This document shows positions 32,125 to 40,025 of a stretch of DNA of 64,000 nt, in pieces (position 1 is the first letter of the stretch; each line of letters starts with the position of its first letter). A model generated the notes under the pieces. It had not been told where the DNA came from and made no database searches. It worked only from the letters and a program-made list of their open reading frames with translations. Origin of the DNA: Polyangiaceae bacterium (GTDB taxonomy: Bacteria > Myxococcota_A > Polyangia > Polyangiales > Polyangiaceae). The stretch lies in contig JAWKRG010000011.1 of the NCBI GenBank assembly GCA_041389725.1, forward strand, positions 125,001 through 189,000. The letters run 5' to 3'. The position numbers and the translations under genes are program-made.

Positions 32125-34548
32125 TCAGCGCACTGTCGGGCACAGTTTGCCGCTGCCGGCGCCGACGTTATTGCCGGGATGACAGTCGGCGATCGTCGCA
32201 TCGGGATCGGCGGCGACGTAGACGTCCTTGTCGCCGTCGACCTGTCCGCTGCAGTGGACCACCGTGCAGTCGCCTGGAGCGAGCAGGGTGCCGGTCTTCA
32301 CCTTGCACAGCGGCGAGGCCGTGCCGCCGTCGGGCGCTCCGGCGTCGCCCTTGGGTAGCTGGTAGAAGACGATCTCCGCTCCGTCTTGGACGGGATTCGT
32401 GCCGCGGTTGCACACCTTGGCGCTGAGATCCACGGTCTGCGTCTTGCCGCTGCACACGTTGGAGAGATCGTCGAGCTCCACCGTCAGGTCAGCCAGCGCG
32501 AGCTTGCCGAGCTCACCTTGGGCGTTCTGACGGAAGTTGTTCATGCCCGGCTGCTCCCAGTTGTTCAGCACCTTGCTGCTCTGCACCACGCGACCGTCAT
32601 CCGAGACGTGGGTGATGCTGTAAGCGTGTTGGTTCCAGATCGGGCGCGAGGACACCCAGCGATCTTGGGGATCGCGAAGGATCGAGAAGCCGCCCTTGTG
32701 GACCCAAGGCCCGGACGCGGGGAACAGTGGATCGGGGCTGGGGCAGTTGATGCTGGACGCCGTCGTGCGCACGGCGACGATTTCAGTGGCGAAGTCGCCA
32801 TCGACGTCGGCGATGACTGGCAGTTCGTAGCCCGTGCCGGTGGATGCAGGCGCACTGAAACGCACCGCGCCCGTGGGGCCGTCGTACACACGCACGTAGC
32901 ACTCGTCTCCGTAGATCACCTCGGAGGTGCCGTCGCCGTCGAAGTCGAACAAGCTCGAACCAGTGACGCTCGACGAGAAGTCTTGCGACGGTTGAGCCCA
33001 CAGGATCCCCGAGGGCAGCGACCCGTTCATCTTGTTGCACTTGCCCCCCGGCCGCGCGGCGGGCGGACCCGAGACGGTGCAGTCAGGATCGTACACCGCG
33101 TAGTACTCGTTGGCGGCCGCCGCGAACTCGACTTGCCCGTCGCCATCGAAGTCGCTCGCCGTCGGCGGCCCACCGTGACCGCCATGGTTCGAGGTCTGGT
33201 GGTAGAGGTTCACGGGGCCGAACACGACGTCCCCGGAGAGCGTCTGCACGCGAATGCTACCGGTCGAAGAAGGGTTGAACGTCGTCGTCGCTGCGGACAC
33301 GACGACGATCTCGGGGAGCTTGGCCGTCGCTGGCTTGCCGCTGATGGTGGAGTATTGACCCACGTCGACAACGGCGACGTGGCCCGGCTTCTGCGTCGCG
33401 GCGTTCGGCGTGAAGTAGCTCTCGAGCTGCCACTGCTTGGCCGACGTATCCCAGGCGTACACACCATCGAACCGCACTAGCTCGGGCTTTCCGTCGAGAT
33501 CCACGTCGGCGACGGTGTTGAAGAGCCCGAGGTTCAGATAGGGCGTGGAACTCACCGGTGGATTCAGCAAACAGCCGTTCGCGTCGAAGACCATGCTGTC
33601 GATGACGATCTCGGGGGTGCCGTCGTCATCCAAGTCCCACAGTCCGGGCCCGTAGTTCGCAAGGTTGTTCGAGAAGGTGACCGGCTGATTGCCGGGGCAT
33701 GTGTGTCCCAGCCACTTCTGCGTGAGTTTCGGCTTGGCGCCGCTCGTGTCGATCGCAAAGGCCACGAGCTGCAGGGGATCACTGGCATTGCTCGTGTTGC
33801 CGACGCGGTGCAGGCCGACGATCTCGGGGTGGCCTTGGGCCGACGCGCCGACGTCGCCGTCGAGATCTCCAATCGCCCAATTCGTGGCGTAACCCACCCG
33901 ATTGGCGTCGGCGTTGGAGTCGTCGGGACCGCCGATGCGCATTTGCTCTTCGCAAGTGCGTCCGTCGAATACCCGCAGAATGCCCTCGTGACTCGTTGTG
34001 CCGGTCTTGAAGGTCGTGACCACGATGGACGGCTGGATCTTGTTCGGATCGAGATCCAGGTTCAGCTCGGCGACCATCGGTGCGGAGTAGATGTCGACGT
34101 ACTCGGCGGTGGGATCTCCCGCCGGCGGACCGAGCCACTCGCACTGCACGATGGGCGCCAGTCCCGGAGACGGTGTCGCCTTCTCGCAGGTGGGATCGTT
34201 GGTCTTGCTCGGCGGAATGCCGTAGGGAATGCACGTTCCATCCGCGTCGCAGTAGGAATCCCCGGGGCAGTCGTCGTGGGTCGTGCACTTGCCCAAGTTC
34301 GGGATGCAGAGTTCATACTTGCAGAGCGTGCCCTTGGGGCATTCACTGGCGCCCGTGCAGCTCGTGGGCGAGTCACTCCCCGCGTCCACGGTGATCGAGC
34401 CCCCCGTGCCCTGGGCATCCGCGGCGCCTGCAGAACCACCGCCGGTTCCCCCGCTGGGCTTGGCGCCGCCGCCTTCACTCGCGCTGCAGCTCGCGCCGAG
34501 CCCAACCCCGCACATCAAAAGAAAGATCGAGAAGTTTCGCACCCGCAT
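32125..34548 (-). CDS. FG-GAP/VCBS-type beta-propeller lipoprotein
   Basis: The product has 807 residues. The lipobox lies in 'GVGLGASCSAS' (Cys21), followed by a Gly/Ser linker and a Cys-rich module ('CTGASECPKGTLCKYELC', 'CTTHDDCPGDSYCDADGTC'), probably disulphide-bonded. The bulk (about 150-690) holds FG-GAP/VCBS repeats with Ca-loop-like 'DLDDDGTPEI', 'DVDLDGKPEL', 'DFDGDGQVEF', 'DFDGDGTSEV', 'DVDGDFATEI', the pattern of integrin-alpha-like propellers. The C-terminal 100 residues look like a CARDB-type Ig domain ('CNRGTNPVQDGAEIVFYQLP'). It would bind ligands or surfaces at the outer membrane. No enzyme motif is visible. Confidence 0.88.
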   Translation of the reverse strand: MRVRNFSIFLLMCGVGLGASCSASEGGGAKPSGGTGGGSAGAADAQGTGGSITVDAGSDSPTSCTGASECPKGTLCKYELCIPNLGKCTTHDDCPGDSYCDADGTCIPYGIPPSKTNDPTCEKATPSPGLAPIVQCEWLGPPAGDPTAEYVDIYSAPMVAELNLDLDPNKIQPSIVVTTFKTGTTSHEGILRVFDGRTCEEQMRIGGPDDSNADANRVGYATNWAIGDLDGDVGASAQGHPEIVGLHRVGNTSNASDPLQLVAFAIDTSGAKPKLTQKWLGHTCPGNQPVTFSNNLANYGPGLWDLDDDGTPEIVIDSMVFDANGCLLNPPVSSTPYLNLGLFNTVADVDLDGKPELVRFDGVYAWDTSAKQWQLESYFTPNAATQKPGHVAVVDVGQYSTISGKPATAKLPEIVVVSAATTTFNPSSTGSIRVQTLSGDVVFGPVNLYHQTSNHGGHGGPPTASDFDGDGQVEFAAAANEYYAVYDPDCTVSGPPAARPGGKCNKMNGSLPSGILWAQPSQDFSSSVTGSSLFDFDGDGTSEVIYGDECYVRVYDGPTGAVRFSAPASTGTGYELPVIADVDGDFATEIVAVRTTASSINCPSPDPLFPASGPWVHKGGFSILRDPQDRWVSSRPIWNQHAYSITHVSDDGRVVQSSKVLNNWEQPGMNNFRQNAQGELGKLALADLTVELDDLSNVCSGKTQTVDLSAKVCNRGTNPVQDGAEIVFYQLPKGDAGAPDGGTASPLCKVKTGTLLAPGDCTVVHCSGQVDGDKDVYVAADPDATIADCHPGNNVGAGSGKLCPTVR

Positions 34549-34667
34549 GGCCGGGGGAGATTAGAGCGCTCCGCCGGCAGCGCCATTGGCACTTTCGGAC
34601 AGCTCGCGGCGACACTCGTCAATACCCGGCGACGTGAGCGATTCGAACTCGGAGAGCGACTCGACGG

Positions 34668-35063
34668 TCACTCCGCTGCGACTGCGTCAGCCTCGCTCGC
34701 GGCCTTGCCTCGCCGCGCATCGCGCAATCCCAAGGCCGTGAGCAAGGCCACGACGGGCCACACCCAGACGCGCGGGTCGTCCCAGGGAAGCGGCTCGCGC
34801 TGCAGCGCGAGGACGAAGGGCGCCGTCACGGCAGCCAGCATCATCCTGTTGAGCCGAGGAGAACTCGGAGGTCCCGGTACCGCGCCGGCGATGGCGAACG
34901 CGACTCCGTAGAGCAGCGCCTGGTCCCCATAGCCGAAGAGGGCGGCCGCGCCGATGAGCGCCCCGGACAGCCAGCGCTTCTTCACCGTCGCGTCCTGCTC
35001 GAGGGTCGCGAAACACACGCCGACGACCACCGCGTGCACGACGTTCATCGCTTCGAGGTTCAT
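34668..35063 (-). CDS. Small polytopic membrane protein
   Basis: The product has 131 residues. Its ATG at 35063 shares one base with the stop of the upstream gene (TGATG), so the two are translationally coupled and I prefer this start to the in-frame ATG at 35075. Four hydrophobic stretches are visible: 'VVHAVVVGVCFATL', 'LSGALIGAAALFGYG', 'ALLYGVAFAIAGAV', 'VWPVVALLTALGL'. The C-terminus is charged. Family not recognised. It may serve as partner or immunity factor for the upstream protein, but that is speculation. Confidence 0.65.
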   Translation of the reverse strand: MNLEAMNVVHAVVVGVCFATLEQDATVKKRWLSGALIGAAALFGYGDQALLYGVAFAIAGAVPGPPSSPRLNRMMLAAVTAPFVLALQREPLPWDDPRVWVWPVVALLTALGLRDARRGKAASEADAVAAE

Positions 35064-35623
35064 CATTTTCCGCACGCTCCGCCGGGTGCGTTCTCTTCCA
35101 ACCAGTTGAAGGTGCGTTCACAGGCCGAGCCAATCGTCGACGAGGTAGTCGCATTCGCTGCACGGTCAATCCGTGTCGATCCGGGAACTACGCGCCCAGC
35201 TGCGACACTTCCGAGAAGCCCACACAGGAAGGCGTTCATGTTCTTTCGCTTTTCACACAGCGTCTTCTCTTGCGCCCCGGGCTCGTCTTGCGTCTTGGAC
35301 TCCGCTTTCGGCTGCTCGGCTTTTGTCCGAGGGGGCAGTACCGTCGGTTTCGACGCGCGCTTCACCAGCTCGGAAACTGCGTCGCGGGACACCTGAGTGC
35401 TGCCGTCGGCCCCGGTGTACCCCGCCGCGTCGTCATGCTTGGTGCGTGGGGCTGGGGCTTCACTGCGCAGGGACGACGCGGGCGGCGGGCAGGACATGAG
35501 GGCGCCGCGGTCCCCCGACGGAGTGGCGGGGCGTGGCGTCTGCGTCGCCTGCGAAGAGCGCTGCTCGTCGTCGTAGTGGCTTTGGTTCTGGTGGATCGAC
35601 GACTGATTTCGAACTGGTTCCAT
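35063..35623 (-). CDS. Uncharacterised Gln/Ser-rich protein
   Basis: The product has 186 residues from the ATG at 35623, preceded by GGAGG at 5 nt. The first 90 residues are low-complexity (Gln, Ser, Thr, Pro, Ala). Residues about 115-186 carry four Cys (in 'KTLCEKRKNMNAFLCGLL', 'GSACERTF' and 'GGACGK') around one hydrophobic segment 'AFLCGLLGSVAAGRVV'. No signal peptide is apparent. It is coupled to the small membrane protein gene by TGATG and transcribed divergently from the NlpC/P60 gene at 35836. No function can be assigned. Confidence 0.6.
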   Translation of the reverse strand: MEPVRNQSSIHQNQSHYDDEQRSSQATQTPRPATPSGDRGALMSCPPPASSLRSEAPAPRTKHDDAAGYTGADGSTQVSRDAVSELVKRASKPTVLPPRTKAEQPKAESKTQDEPGAQEKTLCEKRKNMNAFLCGLLGSVAAGRVVPGSTRIDRAANATTSSTIGSACERTFNWLEENAPGGACGK

Positions 35624-35667
35624 TGCTTCCTCCGGCAATGGGCGCCTTTCGGCCGCGGCGCGCCGTG

Positions 35668-35722
35668 AGTTGCGTGGGTCGTGCCCCGTCTTCGCAGTGC
35701 CGCAAGTTGCGTGGGTCGTGCC
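35668..35722. repeat. 18-bp direct repeats upstream of the NlpC/P60 gene
   Basis: The 18-bp sequence AGTTGCGTGGGTCGTGCC occurs at 35668-35685 and at 35705-35722, 37 bp apart. It lies in the intergenic space between the divergent genes at 35623 and 35836, just left of the dispersed repeat at 35743. It may be a doubled operator or part of a longer non-coding repeat. Confidence 0.6.
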
Positions 35723-35742
35723 GGGCCTTCTCAGCGCGAGCT

Positions 35743-35807
35743 CGCCGCTGGCTGTGGGAGTAGCGCTTCGCGCTGCCGAGCGTCGAGACCCTGAAACCTC
35801 CCAAGCA
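35743..35807. repeat. Dispersed intergenic repeat, copy B
   Basis: This copy matches 32045-32110 (see copy A). Here it includes GAGTAGCGCTTCGCGCTGCC, an imperfect dyad (AGCGC-TTC-GCGCT), and the conserved GCGTCGAGACC core. It ends 28 bp before the start of the NlpC/P60 gene. Confidence 0.55.
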
Positions 35808-35835
35808 ACTCACTCGGCGCTCGGCCCGAGGGGCG

Positions 35836-36876
35836 ATGGTGTCTGCCCTATCACCCCTGAGTCGTCCCCAATCCTCGACAACCCCCACGCCGCTTGCGCC
35901 CGCTCATGGCTCGGATCGTACGAGTGAGGCCGCGGCAGCGCGGAGCATCTCCGAACACTCGGCATCGCCGGGCGCGAACGCACTCGTCGCGCGCTACGAC
36001 CAGGCACGCAGTCTGGCTCGAAGCTCGCCATCTTCCGGCGCAGCGGTCCAGGCTCGACTGAACGCTTTCGCAAACGAAATGACCGGGCCCTATCGCGTGG
36101 CCGGGAAGACCGTTCACGTAGCGCCGGCATTTCGCATGGTGGGCGGGATGAACCAGGCGTCCGCCCAAGCGTATGTCCAGCGCATTCGCGAGGCGCTCGG
36201 AAGCAAGGGGTATGCGGCGGTAGCGAACGACGTCGGCTACGTGGTCGTCGGCAAGGGGACGCCAGACCAGCTGAAACGTGTCACCCAGGCGCTGATCGAT
36301 TCGCCGGCGTTCGCCAAGTATTCGAAGGGCGACCCCGAGCTCGGCGTGCGGCGAATGATGTGGGACCACGGTATTGGCATGGACTGTTCGGGATATGTTC
36401 ACCACGCACTTCAAGCGGTTCATCCGCGCGCCAAACTGGGAGATCCCCTTGCGTCGCCCTTGCAGTCACCTCCGAAGGCTCAGTTCGAACGCATCCATCC
36501 GGAGGCGACTCGGCCTGGCGACGTAGTGCTGCTGACGACACCCGGGGACGCGGGTCACAAGGTCATCGTCTTCGCAAGACACGAGGTTCCCACGGGAAGC
36601 GAGCTGCATGGGAAGATTGCTAGAGCGTTGAACAGCGGGAACCAGGCGGAGATGCACTTGTTGGAGGTGGACTCGTCTTGGGGCGCGGGCGGCCAGCCCG
36701 AGCGTGGCGGCGTGAAACGGGAAGTCTGGGCATACGACGCAAGCAGTGGTCGGTGGGCTTCGCTGGTGAAGGGCAACAGCGGCCAGTGGCACGTCACGAC
36801 GTCGACGACCTCGGGCCCCTATGATCATGAGTTGAAGGGGATTTACCGATTCAGGGGGAACGTTGCGGTTCAATGA
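35836..36876 (+). CDS. NlpC/P60-like cysteine peptidase without signal peptide
   Basis: The product has 346 residues. The first 70 are Ser/Ala/Pro-rich and unstructured; no signal peptide is present. The NlpC/P60-like core begins near residue 170: catalytic Cys184 in 'HGIGMDCSGYVHHAL', 'RPGDVVLL' around 226-233 and His241 in 'GDAGHKVIVFA', the standard order of the fold, with 'EVDSSWG' (277-283) as the third-residue region. Such enzymes cut D-Glu-mDAP or related bonds in peptidoglycan. Absence of a signal suggests export by a contact-dependent system or action inside the cell. A lipoprotein gene begins 10 nt downstream, a common effector-immunity arrangement. Confidence 0.82.
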   Translation: MVSALSPLSRPQSSTTPTPLAPAHGSDRTSEAAAARSISEHSASPGANALVARYDQARSLARSSPSSGAAVQARLNAFANEMTGPYRVAGKTVHVAPAFRMVGGMNQASAQAYVQRIREALGSKGYAAVANDVGYVVVGKGTPDQLKRVTQALIDSPAFAKYSKGDPELGVRRMMWDHGIGMDCSGYVHHALQAVHPRAKLGDPLASPLQSPPKAQFERIHPEATRPGDVVLLTTPGDAGHKVIVFARHEVPTGSELHGKIARALNSGNQAEMHLLEVDSSWGAGGQPERGGVKREVWAYDASSGRWASLVKGNSGQWHVTTSTTSGPYDHELKGIYRFRGNVAVQ

Positions 36877-36886
36877 CGCTTGGGTG

Positions 36887-37615
36887 ATGCGGGTCGTAGT
36901 CGCACTCGCAGTGTTGGTTCAGAGTGGCTGCGAGCAAACGCGAACCTCGCGGTCGGACGCGGGGGTCGCACCCGTGGACCCGCACGCGCATGCGGACGGC
37001 GCGATGCCGAGGCTCCGCAGCAACGGCGACCCAACCTTCGACGCGCTGCATGAACGATGCGGACGCGCCGACCCTCGCAGTTGTCGAGCACTCGGCGAGT
37101 ACGTCAGCTCCGAGGACGCCAGCCTGGCAAAGCTGTCGTTTCGACGCGCATGCATCCACGGTGGACTGGCGGTCAGCGACGTCGACGCCTGCGTCGAGTT
37201 CTTGACGAACTTGCAGCATCCGCCGCGCTGCCCACGACCGCTAGAACCTGTCACCTTGACCTATGCGCACTGCCCCAGCGAACGAAAACGAGCACCGAAG
37301 CTGAAGGGCAGCCTCACGCTTCAGTTTGCGAGCGCGCCTTCTACGCTGCAGGCTGAAGTCAGAAAGACGCGACGCAACCTGTGGACCTGCTACGCAGCCG
37401 GGCTGGAGCGAGGCCCCAATTGGGAGGATGCCTATCAGGTCGACGCGATCTTCGACCGCAGCGGCGCACTGATGAACATCCGACTGGAGCCCAACGTGGC
37501 CGATCCGTTCGCCCGGGAGTGCTTCGTTCGCGAGCTCGCCAAGCTGCGAGTCGAAGCGGCGCCCGACCAAGCGGTACAAGTGCAGCTGACGCTGCAGCTT
37601 CGGGCCGCACCCTGA
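36887..37615 (+). CDS. Lipoprotein coupled to the NlpC/P60 gene
   Basis: The product has 242 residues from the ATG at 36887, 10 nt after the stop of the NlpC/P60 gene (a GTG at 36884 is an alternative; an in-frame TTG at 36863 would overlap). The lipobox is 'LAVLVQSGC' (Cys16). It carries eight or more further Cys ('CGRADPRSCRAL', 'FRRACIHGG', 'HPPRCPRP', 'TYAHCPSE', 'LWTCYAAG', 'ARECFVREL'). The C-terminal 100 residues resemble an AgmX-like TonB-C fold ('DAIFDRSGALMNIRLEPN', 'VQLTLQLR'). It would sit in the periplasm, where it could neutralise the peptidase; that role is inferred from position only. Confidence 0.72.
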   Translation: MRVVVALAVLVQSGCEQTRTSRSDAGVAPVDPHAHADGAMPRLRSNGDPTFDALHERCGRADPRSCRALGEYVSSEDASLAKLSFRRACIHGGLAVSDVDACVEFLTNLQHPPRCPRPLEPVTLTYAHCPSERKRAPKLKGSLTLQFASAPSTLQAEVRKTRRNLWTCYAAGLERGPNWEDAYQVDAIFDRSGALMNIRLEPNVADPFARECFVRELAKLRVEAAPDQAVQVQLTLQLRAAP

Positions 37616-37786
37616 GTCGCAACCTGTGCCGGCGGCCAGCGGCTTGGTCGCGCCAAGACGCCAGGCTACTTCCCCGTTTGCACGAGTTTGCGGCGCGTCA
37701 CCGCCGCTCTGCGGTGCACGTTGCCGCCGCTCGCTGGCGCCCGTAGCATTGCCGTAGTGCTGAGCGGCCCGCTGCGGAGGAATGCG

Positions 37787-39907
37787 ATGCGTCTCGACAA
37801 GAAGAGTCTTTTGGCAATTGCGATCGCCACCATCGCGCTTGCGCACGCGTGTGGAGGCGACGAGGGTGGTAGCGTCGCTGGCGGAACCGGCGCGGTGGGC
37901 GCCGTCGGCGGCAGTGGGGGCAGCGGCGCTACGAGTGGAGACGCCAGCATCAACCTAGATGGCTCGCAGGGTGACATCGAGTCGCTCAGCGTCATGCCCG
38001 CAAGCGGGACCATCGACGTGGTGAACGGCACTTCGACGCCAGTGCAGTTCACGGCCAACGCGAAGTACAAGTCTGGCGCGACGGGCGCGGTGCAGGCCAC
38101 GTGGTCCTTCGATCGCATCGATCTCGCCGCCATCTCTTCCGCGGGCAGTCTGAAGGCGTGGGGTCAAAAGGGCGGCGTCGGCACCGTCACTGCTACGGTC
38201 GGTGCGCTGTCAGCGACGGCGCAAGCGACGATCAACCTGCGCTTCGAGGACAACCCCGGCAACCTCGCCCAAGGTGACAAGGACAAGTTCAAGACACCGG
38301 ACACCAATCCCAGCGGCACGCTGCTGTATCCATACGACAAGACGGTGTTCGGTCGAGGCATCCTGCCGCCCGAGCTGATGTGGGAAGGCGGCGCAGCGGG
38401 CGACAAATACAAGATCGAGATCATCGACCAGAACGTCACCTTGACCAGCTATCTGACCGCGGATCCACCGAGCCGCTGGCTGATGGACAAGGCGTGGTGG
38501 GAAGCGCTGACGGAGAGCAGTAGCGGCAGCCCGGTGACCGTCAACGTGCAACGCCTCGACGCCGCGGGCACGGCGCACGCCGCCATGACCGAGACCTGGA
38601 GCATCGCGCCGGGAAGCCTTCGCGGCACCATCTACTATTGGGCAGTGAACACGGGGACGTTGATGAAGATCTCACCCGGCGCCGCGAGCCCCGTCGTGGT
38701 CTTCGATTCCGGCTCGGCGGATCAGCTGGGTACGCCCGCTCCCGCGAACTACAACGGCACCACGCCGCCCTGGGAGGCCGGCGGCAACAACAAGCGCTGC
38801 GTCGCCTGTCACACCGTGAGCAAAGACGGTTCGACCCTGGCGACGGTCTTCGAGAAGAAGGGCTCCACGGCTAGCCCTTGGGGCACCGTCGATCTCACGG
38901 CCGCCACCCCGTCGGTGCAACAGATCACGCCCTACGACTCCACCGCCATCTATCTCGCGCTGACCCCGGACGGCAGTCACGCGGTGCACAACGACCTCAA
39001 CTTCTCGATGCACCTGGCCAACGCGAAGACCGGAGCGCCATTGGCCACAGCACTGGACGCCATCGCGGACAAGGTCGCGGACCCCGCGTTTTCGCCCGAC
39101 GGCAAACTGTTGGCTTTTTCGAGCAACATCACTGGTTCGTACCCTGTGGAGTTCTCCCGCGCAGATCTGGACGTGTTCGACTTCGATCAGAACACATTGA
39201 CCTTCAGCAACCGGCGACAGATCCGTCCCGGCGGCAGCCAAGCCATCGCCTTCCCCAGCTTCTCCCCGGATTCGAAGTGGGTGCTGTACCAGAAGGGCGA
39301 CTACAGCCGAGCCAAGTACGGCGCGAACGGCAACCTGACGGGGCACAACAAGCTCTACATGGCCGACATCGCTGGTGCCGTCGGGGAGCTCAGTCTGGAC
39401 GCCGCCAGTGGCGCTACCCTCGCCGCGCGCAATCAGGAGCGCAGCTATCAACCCACGGTCAATCCCATCGCCGTCGGCGGCTACATCTGGGTCGTGTTTT
39501 TTAGTCCGCGAGACTACGGCAACCGTATGGTGTCCACCACGGACGCGACCACAGAGAATCGCAAGCAGCTCTGGGTCACAGCCGTGGACGTGAACCCCAC
39601 AGCCGGCAAGGACCCGAGTCACCCCGCCTTCTGGCTTCCGGGACAGGATCTGGCCACGGTCAACATGAACGGATACTGGGCGCTCGAGCCCTGTCAGCAG
39701 AACGGCGTGGAGTGCAACGACGGCTACGAATGTTGCAGCGGCTTCTGCCGCGACCAGGGCAACGGCACCTTCCAATGCGTGCCGCCACCTACCAACGACT
39801 GCGCCAAGACAGGCGAGAAGTGCACCACCACCGCTGACTGCTGCCAGCCGGCGGGCTCGGCCGTCGCATGCATTGGCGGCTTCTGCGCTCTGCCCGGCCC
39901 GCGCTGA
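37787..39907 (+). CDS. PD40/TolB-like propeller lipoprotein with a CxxCH motif
   Basis: The product has 706 residues from the ATG at 37787, with GGAGG 6 nt upstream. The lipobox is 'LAHACGG' (Cys15), followed by a Gly/Ser linker. Residues about 70-150 look like an Ig-like domain ('VNGTSTPVQFTANAKYKSGA'). At residues 338-342 the chain reads CVACH, the covalent haem-c attachment motif, just before PD40-type propeller repeats ('AFSPDGKLLAFSSN', 'SFSPDSKWVLYQKGD'). The C-terminus carries two Cys-rich modules ('CNDGYECCSGFC', 'CTTTADCCQPAG'). A haem-bearing surface protein is possible if a maturation system exists; the single motif could also be structural. Confidence 0.84.
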   Translation: MRLDKKSLLAIAIATIALAHACGGDEGGSVAGGTGAVGAVGGSGGSGATSGDASINLDGSQGDIESLSVMPASGTIDVVNGTSTPVQFTANAKYKSGATGAVQATWSFDRIDLAAISSAGSLKAWGQKGGVGTVTATVGALSATAQATINLRFEDNPGNLAQGDKDKFKTPDTNPSGTLLYPYDKTVFGRGILPPELMWEGGAAGDKYKIEIIDQNVTLTSYLTADPPSRWLMDKAWWEALTESSSGSPVTVNVQRLDAAGTAHAAMTETWSIAPGSLRGTIYYWAVNTGTLMKISPGAASPVVVFDSGSADQLGTPAPANYNGTTPPWEAGGNNKRCVACHTVSKDGSTLATVFEKKGSTASPWGTVDLTAATPSVQQITPYDSTAIYLALTPDGSHAVHNDLNFSMHLANAKTGAPLATALDAIADKVADPAFSPDGKLLAFSSNITGSYPVEFSRADLDVFDFDQNTLTFSNRRQIRPGGSQAIAFPSFSPDSKWVLYQKGDYSRAKYGANGNLTGHNKLYMADIAGAVGELSLDAASGATLAARNQERSYQPTVNPIAVGGYIWVVFFSPRDYGNRMVSTTDATTENRKQLWVTAVDVNPTAGKDPSHPAFWLPGQDLATVNMNGYWALEPCQQNGVECNDGYECCSGFCRDQGNGTFQCVPPPTNDCAKTGEKCTTTADCCQPAGSAVACIGGFCALPGPR

Positions 39908-39930
39908 AGCGTCGACGAAGAGGGCAGGCC

Positions 39931-40021
39931 GAGCCCGGGGGCGAAGGTCATTGCGAAGCCGAGGCCCGAGGGCAAAGGTCATTGCGAAGCCGGGGCCCGT
40001 GGCGGAGGTCAGAGTGCAAGC
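39931..40021. repeat. Three tandem 30-31 bp intergenic repeats
   Basis: Three adjacent units start at 39931, 39961 and 39992. The core is 'GCCCG-GGGC-AAGGTC-ATTGCGAAGCC', with the first two nearly identical and the third diverged. They fill the space between two convergent genes (stops at 39907 and 40026). Not coding in either neighbour. Confidence 0.7.
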
Positions 40022-40025
40022 AACT

